Of a DNA stretch of 64,000 nucleotides, positions 1-7,393 are shown in pieces. Under the pieces are notes generated by a model, which did not search any database, was not told the DNA's origin, and worked only from the letters and a program-made list of their open reading frames with translations. The DNA comes from Natronococcus sp. A-GB7 (GTDB lineage Archaea; Halobacteriota; Halobacteria; Halobacteriales; Natrialbaceae): positions 160,460 to 224,459 of the forward strand of contig NZ_JARUKV010000004.1 in assembly GCF_029688865.1 (NCBI RefSeq). Reading direction: 5' to 3'. Each line of letters begins with the position of its first letter. Positions within the stretch are counted from its first letter, which is position 1. The translations under genes were made by a program, and so were the position numbers.

Positions 1-1
1 G

Positions 2-478
2 GGGTGGAAACGCGAGCTGCGCGGCGAAGGTCACGGTCACGGGGGTCACGAGCACGGAGACGCGAAAGCGGAACACGAACACGAGGACGAGGACGACGGC
101 CACGACCACCACCACGGACCTGGACAGTCCGCCGCCGACCTCCACGGCGTCTCCTCGTTCGTCTTCCGTGCCGACGACCCCTTCCGACCCGACGAGCTTG
201 GCGCGTGGCTCGAGGAGTGGGACGGCTCGATCGTCCGCGCGAAGGGTGTCTGTCACGTCGCCGGCCGCGAGGAGGTGATCGGGCTCAGCCAGGCCGGCCC
301 CGCTGTGCAGGCGGGACCGATCGGCGAGTGGCGGCCCGACGACGACCGACGGACCCAGCTCGTGTTCATCGGCCGCGAGATGGACGAGGAACGAATTCGG
401 GGGGAGCTCGAGGCGATGCTCGTCGACCCGGACGAGCGGGACGGAGCCGAGAGCTGGGCCGACCCGTTCCCGCTTTGA
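2..478 (+). CDS. CobW-family GTPase/metallochaperone, C-terminal part (5' end outside window)
   Basis: The open frame enters from the window edge and ends at TGA 476-478, so only the last ~158 residues are present. A His/Asp/Glu-rich linker (clusters such as HGHGGHEHG and HDHHHH) precedes a domain with SFVFRADDPF, RAKGVCHVAGR and TQLVFIGREMD. This is the layout of the CobW C-terminal domain in G3E-type metal-insertion proteins of the COG0523 type. His-rich linkers of this kind usually bind Zn, Co or Ni. The GTPase half lies outside the window, so the metal cannot be inferred. The stop codon coincides with the end of the neighbouring TnpB transposon. Confidence 0.8.
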   Translation, partial: GWKRELRGEGHGHGGHEHGDAKAEHEHEDEDDGHDHHHGPGQSAADLHGVSSFVFRADDPFRPDELGAWLEEWDGSIVRAKGVCHVAGREEVIGLSQAGPAVQAGPIGEWRPDDDRRTQLVFIGREMDEERIRGELEAMLVDPDERDGAESWADPFPL

Positions 479-640
479 CATCCTCCACCTGCCTGAAGGC
501 AGGGTAATCCCCGACATGGGGAATCCAGCCTGCTACTGGAGAGGTTTCAGCTCCACTCCGTGAGCGTCGTCTGTGCGGGCTTCGCACTCATCTCGCGGTG
601 AGCTGTGGCACTGTCAAGGGAGCTCCCATCCCGAGGCGAG
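476..640 (-). ncRNA. Probable omega-RNA (right-end guide RNA) of the TnpB element
   Basis: In the TnpB family the guide RNA overlaps the 3' end of tnpB and runs through the right end into flanking DNA. Here the region after the tnpB stop (546 down to 476, minus strand) contains the short GC hairpin and conserved end. The guide would be read from the minus strand just beyond position 476, that is, from the last codons of cobW. The 5' boundary is a guess. Inferred from family knowledge; only the hairpin and end are seen directly. Confidence 0.45.
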
Positions 641-1776
641 TCATCGCGTTCCGGTTTCCAAGGAACGCTCTCTCCCCACGGGTCAACGCGATCAGCGATA
701 TTTGCTGCTGCGTTGATATCCGCCTGATACTCCGTAACCCAACACTCCGGATTCGTACAGTTGAATTCGGCTTGCGAACCACGACGGCCGATATGTCTGC
801 AGGCGTGGCATGTTTGAGACGTGTAGCGCGGATTCACGAACTCGACCGGGATACCGGCTTCTAGAGCCTTGTCCTCAATTCGGCCGGTGAGTCGAGCGAA
901 CGCCCACGAGTGTAAGCGCCGATTCATATACTTCCCGTAGTCCAAGTTCTCACGGATGTACGACAGGTCCTCAAGTACGATCACAGGGTCCTCGAAGGAC
1001 TCGGCGTACTCGACGGCTTCGCAAGATCCTTTCTCGACGATATCTGTCAAAGCGTTCTGGAAGTGGTCGAAGCGTTCGTCCACACGCCACTCAGCGACGT
1101 CACGTTCTTGCAGTCGTTTGAGTGTCGTGTACATCTCCTTGCGGAGTGCTCGAGCGTGACCGCCGTCGTAGATGTACGGTTTGGTCGGAGCGTCGTTCTG
1201 ACAGGCACAGCCCGTCAGAAGCTTGGATTCTCCGATATCGAACCCAATTCTAGTCGGGTCGTCCGGTGTGTCTGGCTCGGTTACCTCGTACTCGACGGTG
1301 ACGTGCAGCACCCAATTCGTACGGTGCTGTTGGAGTCGGAACTCGCAGATCGACACGTCCCTGTCAAGGAGGTCGAACCAGAGCGATTCCTGTTCGGGGT
1401 TAATCCGAAGTGGAATCCAGAAGGCGTTGCCACGTCCGGCCTGTGGAACACGCCAGCAGAACTCGTGTTCTCTCTTGTCGGAGTGGTCGAGAGTGAATCC
1501 ACGATTCGTAAACCGAACCGGATGGTCGTCCTCGATCTCCGACGCATCATACGTGTTGAAGAGTTGCGGAACGTAGTTTTTGAGCGCGTCTTTGGCGTAA
1601 GACGTGAGCGTGTACGGCGTGACGACGTCGTTGACCGCCGACTGTGTATCTGCGCCACTCTCGAAGGCGTTTTTGAGGGCACGGCGGTAGGTCGCCACGG
1701 TACGCTCGAGCTGTTGCTTTTTGCCCGTTGTGGGTGGAACGAGGGTGGCCTCGAGCGTTTTCGTGGCAGTCGTCAT
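547..1776 (-). CDS. tnpB: TnpB, transposon-encoded RNA-guided endonuclease
   Basis: The protein is about 409 aa, normal for TnpB, and looks intact. RuvC-like acidic residues are visible: D180 in GFDIGES, E269 in VIVLEDLS and D353 in YQADINAAANIA. The zinc ribbon between the last two motifs uses C323, C326, C340 and C345. I chose the ATG at 1776 (MTTATKTLEAT) over the upstream ATG at 1806 because the family starts here and the extra ten residues are hydrophobic. TnpB proteins are omega-RNA-guided DNA nucleases that favour retention of the transposon. All catalytic residues are present, so nuclease activity is plausible but inferred. Confidence 0.92.
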   Translation of the reverse strand: MTTATKTLEATLVPPTTGKKQQLERTVATYRRALKNAFESGADTQSAVNDVVTPYTLTSYAKDALKNYVPQLFNTYDASEIEDDHPVRFTNRGFTLDHSDKREHEFCWRVPQAGRGNAFWIPLRINPEQESLWFDLLDRDVSICEFRLQQHRTNWVLHVTVEYEVTEPDTPDDPTRIGFDIGESKLLTGCACQNDAPTKPYIYDGGHARALRKEMYTTLKRLQERDVAEWRVDERFDHFQNALTDIVEKGSCEAVEYAESFEDPVIVLEDLSYIRENLDYGKYMNRRLHSWAFARLTGRIEDKALEAGIPVEFVNPRYTSQTCHACRHIGRRGSQAEFNCTNPECWVTEYQADINAAANIADRVDPWGESVPWKPERDDSPRDGSSLDSATAHREMSAKPAQTTLTEWS

Positions 1777-1819
1777 CACAATCACGAATACGACACCGTG
1801 AATCATAAATGCAACGGAA

Positions 1820-1981
1820 ATGTTACCTATATGTGTGCGCTATATAAAGATTGAGATCGACGACGAGGAACAGTACGAACGACTAAGCGAAATAAAGGAT
1901 TCGCACGGTCTGACTTGGAAAGGGATCTTGCTCCGCGGTGCGAAGGGGTTGGATTCCGACGGGCCATTGGGCGAGAACTGA
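1820..1981 (+). CDS. Small ribbon-helix-helix-like protein, divergent from tnpB
   Basis: A 53-codon frame runs from ATG 1820 to TGA 1979-1981. The product has a strand (YIKIEID), a charged helix (DEEQYERLSEIKDSHG) and a second helix (LTWKGILLRGAKGL), which fits a ribbon-helix-helix DNA-binding fold. The first eight codons look unlike coding sequence, so the native start may have been lost to the transposon, or the gene may be part of it. Codon usage is less GC-biased than neighbouring core genes. It lies head-to-head with tnpB, a position suited to a repressor, but that role is inferred. Confidence 0.5.
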   Translation: MLPICVRYIKIEIDDEEQYERLSEIKDSHGLTWKGILLRGAKGLDSDGPLGEN

Positions 1982-2040
1982 CTAACGGAGTGACGCGCTT
2001 CCCCCTGCGCCTAAAGTCGCGGGTATCCGCTCTGTGGTAT

Positions 2041-2226
2041 CTATGACTCGAGCTCGTCGCTGAGCTCGTCCCAGGACTCGTGGAAGCCGTGTGTCGACTG
2101 GGTCGTCGCCGACTCGGGGAGGGCGTTCTGGTAGACGTCGTCGTACTCGAGCAGCTGGCCCCAGCCGTCGGTAAACGAGTAGTTACAGTACTTGCACACG
2201 GAGACGGGTAGTACCGACGCCGACAT
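2041..2226 (-). CDS. Small haloarchaeal protein with a CxxC motif
   Basis: The frame encodes 61 residues with nearly every third position G or C, like bona fide genes here. Its N-terminal region carries VCKYCNYSF, one CxxC knuckle, followed by a Trp/Tyr-containing segment (GWGQLLEYDDVYQNALPE) and an acidic tail. A lone CxxC suggests metal binding as a dimer, but no family was recognised. ATG at 2226 is the only start in frame. It is monocistronic on the minus strand between the transposon and a plus-strand small gene. Confidence 0.6.
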   Translation of the reverse strand: MSASVLPVSVCKYCNYSFTDGWGQLLEYDDVYQNALPESATTQSTHGFHESWDELSDELES

Positions 2227-2350
2227 ACGCCTTTCCGTTGTCGGGGTGAAGACGTATCAACGGTACTGAGACCGGCTCCCGATCCAACAGAGCCATGACG
2301 GTGCGTCGTCGAGGACGGGTATCCGACGGCCCGCCGCCGGATCACGGACA

Positions 2351-2518
2351 ATGAACACGAAGCGAAACGGCGCCTACGTCGCCAGCACGACCGACGTCGT
2401 CGAGCGATCTTGCGACCACTGCGAGTGGCACGCCGTCGACGACACCTACCCCGCCCTGATCGAACGATACCAGAATCACCTCCGCGAGGAACATCCGCGA
2501 GTCTGGCTCCGACGGTAG
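2351..2518 (+). CDS. Small zinc-finger-like haloarchaeal protein
   Basis: This 55-residue frame (ATG 2351, TAG 2516-2518) contains SCDHCEWHAV and HLREEHPRVWLR. The two cysteines and the later histidines (YQNHLREEH) make a C2H2-like or treble-clef metal site likely. Short CDHCxWHA proteins ending in HLRExHP are common in haloarchaea, and a similar layout occurs at 10043-10198. Function is unknown; nucleic-acid or protein binding is the usual suggestion for such fingers. GC3 is high and the frame is clean. Confidence 0.65.
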   Translation: MNTKRNGAYVASTTDVVERSCDHCEWHAVDDTYPALIERYQNHLREEHPRVWLRR

Positions 2519-2551
2519 CGCGGCCGAGACCGACGCCCTTTTTCGACCGAC

Positions 2552-3541
2552 TCAGAAGTCGCCGAGCGAGCGCTGGTTGCGGACCAGCGGGTACGCCTCG
2601 TACCCCTCGACGGTCTCGAGGTGCGTCGCGAGCTCCGCGGCGGAGCCGTGCTGGGTGTAGACCAGGTCGGGGTCGACGCCGCGGACGACGTCGACGAGTT
2701 CGGTGAAATCGCAGTGATCGGACAGCGGAAACGTCACGTCGTAGTCCCCGCGGTACTGGAAGCTGTCGTTGATCGCCCAGCCGGAGAACCCGGCCTTGAT
2801 CGCGTCGGCGTCGCGGACCAGCGCGTCGACGAAGGAGAGCGTGCTCGTCTGAGAGGGGAGGATCAACGCGTCGCCCGCGCCGAGTTCCGTCTCGTCGCGG
2901 TAGCGCCGTGCGTCGAAGTCGACGTCGTAGTGCTCCTCGGCGACCGCGTTGATGCGCTCGGTTGCCTGCGTGACGAACAGCCGATCCCGCGAGGATCGAT
3001 TCACCAAAAGCTGCAGTTCCTGGGCCCGGCCGAGCGTGTAACCGAACAGGAGCACCGGACGATCGGCGGCGTCGTCGAGCCAGTCGACGATCTCGGCCTC
3101 GACGGTCTCCTGGGGCGGCAGGACGTACCCCGGCTCGCCGTAGGTCGCCTCGATCACGAGCACGTCGGCGTCGACGGAGTCGGGATCGAATCCCTCGAGG
3201 TAGAACCGATTCCGCGTCGAGCAGTCGCCGGTGTAGAGGTAGGTCGTCCCGTCCGGGTCGGCGATCTCGGTCGCGCGCGAACCGGGGACGTGGCCGGCAT
3301 TGTGGAGATCGACGGCGGGGTGGGTCGTCCGCTCGAGCGGGGTGTCCTCGCGCCGAGTTCGCGCGAGCGCCGCGGTCACGTCCGAACAGATCACGGCGCC
3401 CGGGTCCTCCCGATAGAGGTGGTCGCCGTGGGCGTGGCTTAGCACGCGAATCCCGTCGCTCGAGCGCTCGCTGTCGCAGACGACGGTCTCGGCGTTCGTC
3501 AGATCGAACCGGATCCCGTCTCCGAGGCGAACTCGACGCAT
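2552..3541 (-). CDS. MBL-fold nuclease-like protein, mRNA 3'-end processing factor/ligase-associated exonuclease type
   Basis: The 329-aa protein has the metallo-beta-lactamase signature SHAHGDHL (HxHxDH, near residue 35), a second metal region (YTGDCSTRNRF) and, near the C-terminus, FPLSDHCDFTEL and VYTQHG. These last match the RMMBL part of CPSF/Artemis-like nucleases. Such enzymes cut RNA or DNA with two Zn ions. It lies on the same strand as, and downstream of, ATP-dependent DNA ligase (4227-5918). Bacteria pair a very similar MBL protein with an ATP ligase as a 'ligase-associated exonuclease', so a DNA-repair role is plausible. RNA processing is the alternative. Confidence 0.8.
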   Translation of the reverse strand: MRRVRLGDGIRFDLTNAETVVCDSERSSDGIRVLSHAHGDHLYREDPGAVICSDVTAALARTRREDTPLERTTHPAVDLHNAGHVPGSRATEIADPDGTTYLYTGDCSTRNRFYLEGFDPDSVDADVLVIEATYGEPGYVLPPQETVEAEIVDWLDDAADRPVLLFGYTLGRAQELQLLVNRSSRDRLFVTQATERINAVAEEHYDVDFDARRYRDETELGAGDALILPSQTSTLSFVDALVRDADAIKAGFSGWAINDSFQYRGDYDVTFPLSDHCDFTELVDVVRGVDPDLVYTQHGSAAELATHLETVEGYEAYPLVRNQRSLGDF

Positions 3542-3738
3542 GTGCTATCCCGCAGTACGGCCGAGACGATGATGGGCGGCGTGCTTGCAGTCGGTCGCGA
3601 CGTCGATATCGGTGACCTGGCTTCGATCCGCCGACGACTCTCGGTTACGACGCTCGAAATGACGATCGTCGCGTACTGGCTCGCCGACCCCGGGGCCGTC
3701 GTAGCGAGGGGCGCCGAGCGGTGAACGCCAGCCGACGG

Positions 3739-3858
3739 TCACCGGTCGACGCCTCCGTAGCCGCGCTCGAAGCCGGATCTGACAAGCGGCGCGAGCAGTC
3801 CGGACGCGAGCATCAGACAGAGGCCGACGACGATCAGAACGATGCCGAGGGCGGACAT
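3739..3858 (-). CDS. 39-aa single-span membrane peptide
   Basis: From ATG 3858 to TGA 3739-3741 the minus strand encodes 39 residues. One long hydrophobic helix (LGIVLIVVGLCLMLASGLLAPLV) is followed by a short positively charged tail (RSGFERGYGGVDR), so the peptide should sit in the membrane with the tail in the cytoplasm. Its start codon overlaps the stop of the upstream frame as TGATG, the mark of translational coupling. Function unknown. Small one-span proteins like this often belong to membrane complexes. Confidence 0.5.
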   Translation of the reverse strand: MSALGIVLIVVGLCLMLASGLLAPLVRSGFERGYGGVDR

Positions 3859-3977
3859 CAGCGCTCAGCTCCGAACGGATGGTCGTCGTGAACTCGCGTT
3901 TCGGCGTCCGCGAGCGGGGGGCGATTCGAGGCCGCGGCGTCGATACGGTGGGTCGGATCGGGGTCGAGCTCGTTCAT
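3858..3977 (-). CDS. 39-aa soluble small protein, coupled to the downstream membrane peptide
   Basis: ATG 3977 to TGA 3858-3860 on the minus strand gives 39 residues beginning MNELDPDPTHRID and ending FGAER, hydrophilic with several histidines. It overlaps the next frame by one base (TGATG). The conserved-looking start and the coupling to a one-span peptide suggest a pair of complex subunits. No family was confidently recognised, although the N-terminus recalls small accessory subunits of haloarchaeal membrane transporters or oxidases. The stretch 3978-4226 upstream shows no gene. Confidence 0.45.
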   Translation of the reverse strand: MNELDPDPTHRIDAAASNRPPLADAETRVHDDHPFGAER

Positions 3978-4226
3978 TTTGAGGTGTGAGATCACAGCGT
4001 GGGTGGTCCTTCGGTCGCCGTCGTCGTCGACTCCCGATGGAGCGTCGCGGACGTAGTCAGCGCGAGCGTTGCCACTCAGCCCGGCGATACAGCGATCCCG
4101 AAGTCCGCGTCGGAACCGGTCGTTTGCCGTCGAACTGGGACGTCTCGTAGTGACGGGCGACGATCGGATAAACCGTCGCCAACCGTAGTGAAAGTGAAGC
4201 GGTCTCGGTCCAAGGGTGACGAGTCG

Positions 4227-5918
4227 CTACTGCGTCTCGAACAGCGTCTCGACTCGCTCGAGCGTGTCGACGTCCGACACCGAGAGATCCTCCCGTCGGC
4301 GCACGAATCGGGGGAACCGCAGCGCGTAGCCCGAGTCGTACGTCGGCGAGGACTGGATCTCCTCGTACTCGACCTCGAGGATGACTTCCGGGCGAACGCT
4401 CACGTCGCGACCGTCGGTCTCGGTGACCAGCGGCTCGAGGGCGTCGGTGAGGGCGGCGAGCTGCTCGTCGGTGTACCCCGTCGCCAGCCGACCGACCTCG
4501 CTGAGTTCGTCGCGTTCGGTATCGCGACAGGCGAGGTAGAGCCGACCGAGTTTGCCCTTCCGGCGTCCCTCGCTGTACTTTCCACGGGTGACGACGACGT
4601 CTAAGGGCTCCATCGTCGGTTTGACCTTTAGCATGTAGCCGACGCGCCGGCCCGGCTGGTACGGAACCTCGAGGTTCTTGAGCATCAGCCCCTCGTGGCC
4701 GGCGGCGAGAGCGTCCGCGTAGAGCTCGCGGGCCGGCTCGGGATCGGCGGGATCGAAGCGAACGTGCTGTGCCGGTTCGATCGCCCACTCCTCGGGATCG
4801 AGGACGGAATCGAGGCGAGCGAGGCGCTCGTCGAGCGAGCGCTCGAGCAGCGACTCCCCCTCGATCGAGAGCAGGTCGAAGGGGTAGACGATAACCGGCG
4901 TCTCCTCGGCTGCCGCCTCGATATCGTGTTCGCGTGTGATCCGGGTCGAGAGCTCCTGAAACGGCGTCAGCGCTCCAGAGTCTGGATCGTAGCCGACGAT
5001 CTCGCCCTCGAGCACGCAGCTGTCGGTCGCGACGCGCGTGCGGACGCTCTCGACGACGTCGGGAAACTGTGCGGTGATCTCCTCGAGACGGCGGGTAAAG
5101 GCCCGCACCTCGTCGCCGTCCTTGTGGAGCTGGATCCTGACGCCGTCGTACTTGTACTCGGCCAGCAGCGGCCCGTCGCTCGTCGCGACCGCGTCGATCC
5201 CGTCCTCGACGCTGTCGGCCGAATCGGCGAGCATCACCTGCAGCGGCCGGAACAGGTCGATCTCGAGGTCACGGAGGCCGTCGACGCCCGACTCGCGGGC
5301 CGTTCGGGCGACCAGCGGGTAGTCGTTCGTGAGCTGATAGGCGTACTCGACGGCGTCGGTCGCCTCGTCGCTCCCGTCGAGTTCGGCCCGAGCGACCGCG
5401 TCCCGGATCGTTCCCTCCCCGATCCCGATCCGGAGATGGCCCAGGACGGTGCGAACGACGTAGCGCGCCTCCTCGGGGTCCGCGTTCGAGAGCAGCTTCG
5501 CGACGGCGTCGATACGGCGCTGCTGGCTGCCCTCTCCCTCGTACTCGAGGAGGTCCCGAAGCGTCTCGAAGACCGATTTGACGGTCAGCTCGGTCGAAAA
5601 CAGCGTCTGCTGGGTCTGGTTTGCGACGGCCTCGGTCGCGGCGGTGCCGAGGTCGCCGGTCTCGCGCCAGGTCGTTCGGATCTCGGATTCGGCGACGCCA
5701 GTTGCCTTGTGGATCGCCGCCAGGGTGAGACTCGAGGAGATACCCAGATCGCCCTGCTCGTACGCCGGCGTTACCTCCCCGCGAAACAGTGGCAGAAGCA
5801 TCTCGAGGTCGTCGGTCGTCGCGTCCGCAAGCGTTTCGGCGACGATCGCGGTCTTCTCGTCGGTCGACGCCGTCGCGTCGATCCGGCGGTACTGCTCGAC
5901 GAGGGCGGCGTACTTCAT
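4227..5918 (-). CDS. lig: ATP-dependent DNA ligase
   Basis: The 563-aa protein has the full archaeal ligase layout: an alpha-helical DNA-binding domain (about 1-220), a nucleotidyltransferase core with the adenylation motif EYKYDGVR (K256 is the expected AMP-linked lysine) and a C-terminal OB domain. Motifs EGEIVGYD, EGLMLKN and YMLKVKPT (motifs III, IV and V) are intact. It seals nicks in replication and repair. ATG 5918 starts with MKYAALVEQYRRI, as in other haloarchaeal ligases. Downstream lie the two 39-residue frames and the MBL nuclease-like gene. Confidence 0.96.
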   Translation of the reverse strand: MKYAALVEQYRRIDATASTDEKTAIVAETLADATTDDLEMLLPLFRGEVTPAYEQGDLGISSSLTLAAIHKATGVAESEIRTTWRETGDLGTAATEAVANQTQQTLFSTELTVKSVFETLRDLLEYEGEGSQQRRIDAVAKLLSNADPEEARYVVRTVLGHLRIGIGEGTIRDAVARAELDGSDEATDAVEYAYQLTNDYPLVARTARESGVDGLRDLEIDLFRPLQVMLADSADSVEDGIDAVATSDGPLLAEYKYDGVRIQLHKDGDEVRAFTRRLEEITAQFPDVVESVRTRVATDSCVLEGEIVGYDPDSGALTPFQELSTRITREHDIEAAAEETPVIVYPFDLLSIEGESLLERSLDERLARLDSVLDPEEWAIEPAQHVRFDPADPEPARELYADALAAGHEGLMLKNLEVPYQPGRRVGYMLKVKPTMEPLDVVVTRGKYSEGRRKGKLGRLYLACRDTERDELSEVGRLATGYTDEQLAALTDALEPLVTETDGRDVSVRPEVILEVEYEEIQSSPTYDSGYALRFPRFVRRREDLSVSDVDTLERVETLFETQ

Positions 5919-6034
5919 GAACGCTCGTGGTAGGGATCGAGCGCGTAAAACTCCCGAGCAGGCACGAGCACGCGCTCGAGACGGTGCTCTCGGGATCGCA
6001 GTGATCGGTCGAAAAGACGTCGAATCGACGGCCG

Positions 6035-7201
6035 TTACGGCTCGAGTAGAACCTTGACGACGCCCTCCTCGCGATCGTCGAAGCGCTCGTACATCTCGGG
6101 GGCCTCCTCGAGACCGACACGGTGGGAGACGACCCAGCTCGGGTCGGCCCGGCCCTCGATGATCATGTCCCGGAGCTGGCGGTTGTACTGCTTGACGTTA
6201 CACTGACCGGTACCGAACTTCTGGCCCTTCTCGAAGAGCTTCCCGAAGTCGATGCCGAGCCGTCCCTGCGCGGCCATCTCGTCCGGCGCGCCGGGGTCCG
6301 AGGGGACGTACAGTCCGGGGACGCCGATCTCTCCCGTCGGTCGCACCGTCTGAATCAGCTGGTTGAGCACGACCGCGGGGTTCTCGCGGGCAGGGTCGTA
6401 GGCGTCGTCGCCCGGATCCGTCTCGGGGTCGATCGCCTGGTAGCCGACGGCGTCGACGCCCTTGTCGACCTCGTCGCCGTGGGCCTCGACGATCTGGTCG
6501 ACAGGGTCGCCCTCCTCGAAGTTGATCGCGTGGGCATCGCAGTGGTCCTCTGCCATCTCGAGGCGGCTCGGCACTCGGTCGACGACGTAGATCTCCGAGG
6601 CGCCCTGGATCTTCGCGCTGTAGGCGGCCATCAGGCCGACCGGGCCGGCGCCGTAGATGGCGATCGACTCGCCGGGCTGGAGGTTCGCCAGCCGGGTGCC
6701 GTGCCACCCCGTCGGGAAGATGTCCGCGAGCAAGGCGAACGAGTCCTCGTGTTCGTCGCCCTCGGGCAGTTTTAGGGCGTTGAAGTCGGCGTACGGCACG
6801 CGGAGTTTCTCGGCCTGGCCACCCTTGTACGGCCCCATCGCGACGTAGCCGTAGGCGCCGCCGGCGAAGCCGGGGTTGACGTTGGTACAGAAGCCCGTGT
6901 AGCCGTTCTCGCAGTTCTGACAGAACCCACAGGCGACGTTAAACGGCATGACGACGCGGTCGCCCTCCTCGAGGGTCGTGACGGCGTCGCCGACCTCGCT
7001 AACGATCCCCATGTTCTCGTGGCCGAAGACGATTCCCTCCTCTGCCGCGGTTCGGCCCTCGTACATGTGGAGGTCCGAGCCACAGATGCAGGTCGTCGTG
7101 ATGTCGACCATCACGTCGTTCGGATGCTGGATCTCCGGCTCTTCGACTTCCTCGACGGCTACCTCGTGCGGTCCCTGGTATACGACAGCGTTCATTGACA
7201 T
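6035..7201 (-). CDS. Zinc-dependent alcohol dehydrogenase, glutathione-independent formaldehyde dehydrogenase type
   Basis: The 388-aa protein belongs to the medium-chain dehydrogenases. Catalytic-zinc ligands are seen in CGSDLHMYEGR and GHENMG, structural-zinc cysteines in CGFCQNCENGYTGFC, and the NAD-binding GAGPVGLMAAY. The long insert around NVNPGFAGGAYGYV and the C-terminal block with GVPGLYVPSDPG and KGQKFGTGQCNVKQYNR are characteristic of the FdhA/formaldehyde dismutase-like subgroup. It probably oxidises formaldehyde or another small aldehyde/alcohol with NAD+. ATG 7201 (MSMNAVV) and ATG 7195 (MNAVV) are both possible starts. It is divergent from mobA. Confidence 0.88.
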   Translation of the reverse strand: MSMNAVVYQGPHEVAVEEVEEPEIQHPNDVMVDITTTCICGSDLHMYEGRTAAEEGIVFGHENMGIVSEVGDAVTTLEEGDRVVMPFNVACGFCQNCENGYTGFCTNVNPGFAGGAYGYVAMGPYKGGQAEKLRVPYADFNALKLPEGDEHEDSFALLADIFPTGWHGTRLANLQPGESIAIYGAGPVGLMAAYSAKIQGASEIYVVDRVPSRLEMAEDHCDAHAINFEEGDPVDQIVEAHGDEVDKGVDAVGYQAIDPETDPGDDAYDPARENPAVVLNQLIQTVRPTGEIGVPGLYVPSDPGAPDEMAAQGRLGIDFGKLFEKGQKFGTGQCNVKQYNRQLRDMIIEGRADPSWVVSHRVGLEEAPEMYERFDDREEGVVKVLLEP

Positions 7202-7229
7202 TTGGTATCTGTCTCCACAGTACTTGCCA

Positions 7230-7323
7230 CGGGTGCGGGCGGTAAATGTTGCTGTGACTACCGGTTCGAGATTTGTGTATGATTATTATCCACATACAGC
7301 GGCTAGCATCGGGTGCGGGCGGT
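7230..7323. repeat. 14-bp direct repeat in the fdhA-mobA divergent intergenic region
   Basis: CGGGTGCGGGCGGT occurs at 7230-7243 and again at 7310-7323, in the same orientation, 80 bp apart. Between the copies is an AT-rich segment (TGTATGATTATTATCCACAT) that could hold one of the divergent promoters. The spacing equals about eight helical turns. It could be a pair of regulator sites or the scar of a small duplication; the sequence does not decide. Confidence 0.5.
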
Positions 7324-7393
7324 GGATCGAACGAACGGTCGGTTTTGCATCGTCGCCGACAGGTATTACGCCACCCCACTCCAAGCGCCGACT

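Larger units (their letters stand above)
476..1830 (-). mobile_element. IS200/IS605-family element of the TnpB-only (IS1341) type
   Basis: The element carries only tnpB; no Y1 transposase (TnpA) is present, so movement would need one in trans. Read on the minus strand, the right end at about 476-505 has a small hairpin (CCTGCC/GGCAGG with a TTCA loop) followed by GTGGAGGATGTCA, typical of haloarchaeal IS1341-like ends. The left end lies somewhere beyond the tnpB start (about 1780-1840) and cannot be fixed. No flanking duplication is expected for this family. The right boundary abuts or overlaps the TGA of cobW. Confidence 0.75.

Noticed and set aside
1063..1854. 263-codon plus-strand frame opposite tnpB
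   Set aside because: It is antisense to a conserved TnpB with intact catalytic motifs and shows no protein features.
3542..3742. Short frames on both strands beside the MBL gene
   Set aside because: Neither has a recognisable feature and they overlap each other; the pair at 3739-3977 is better supported.
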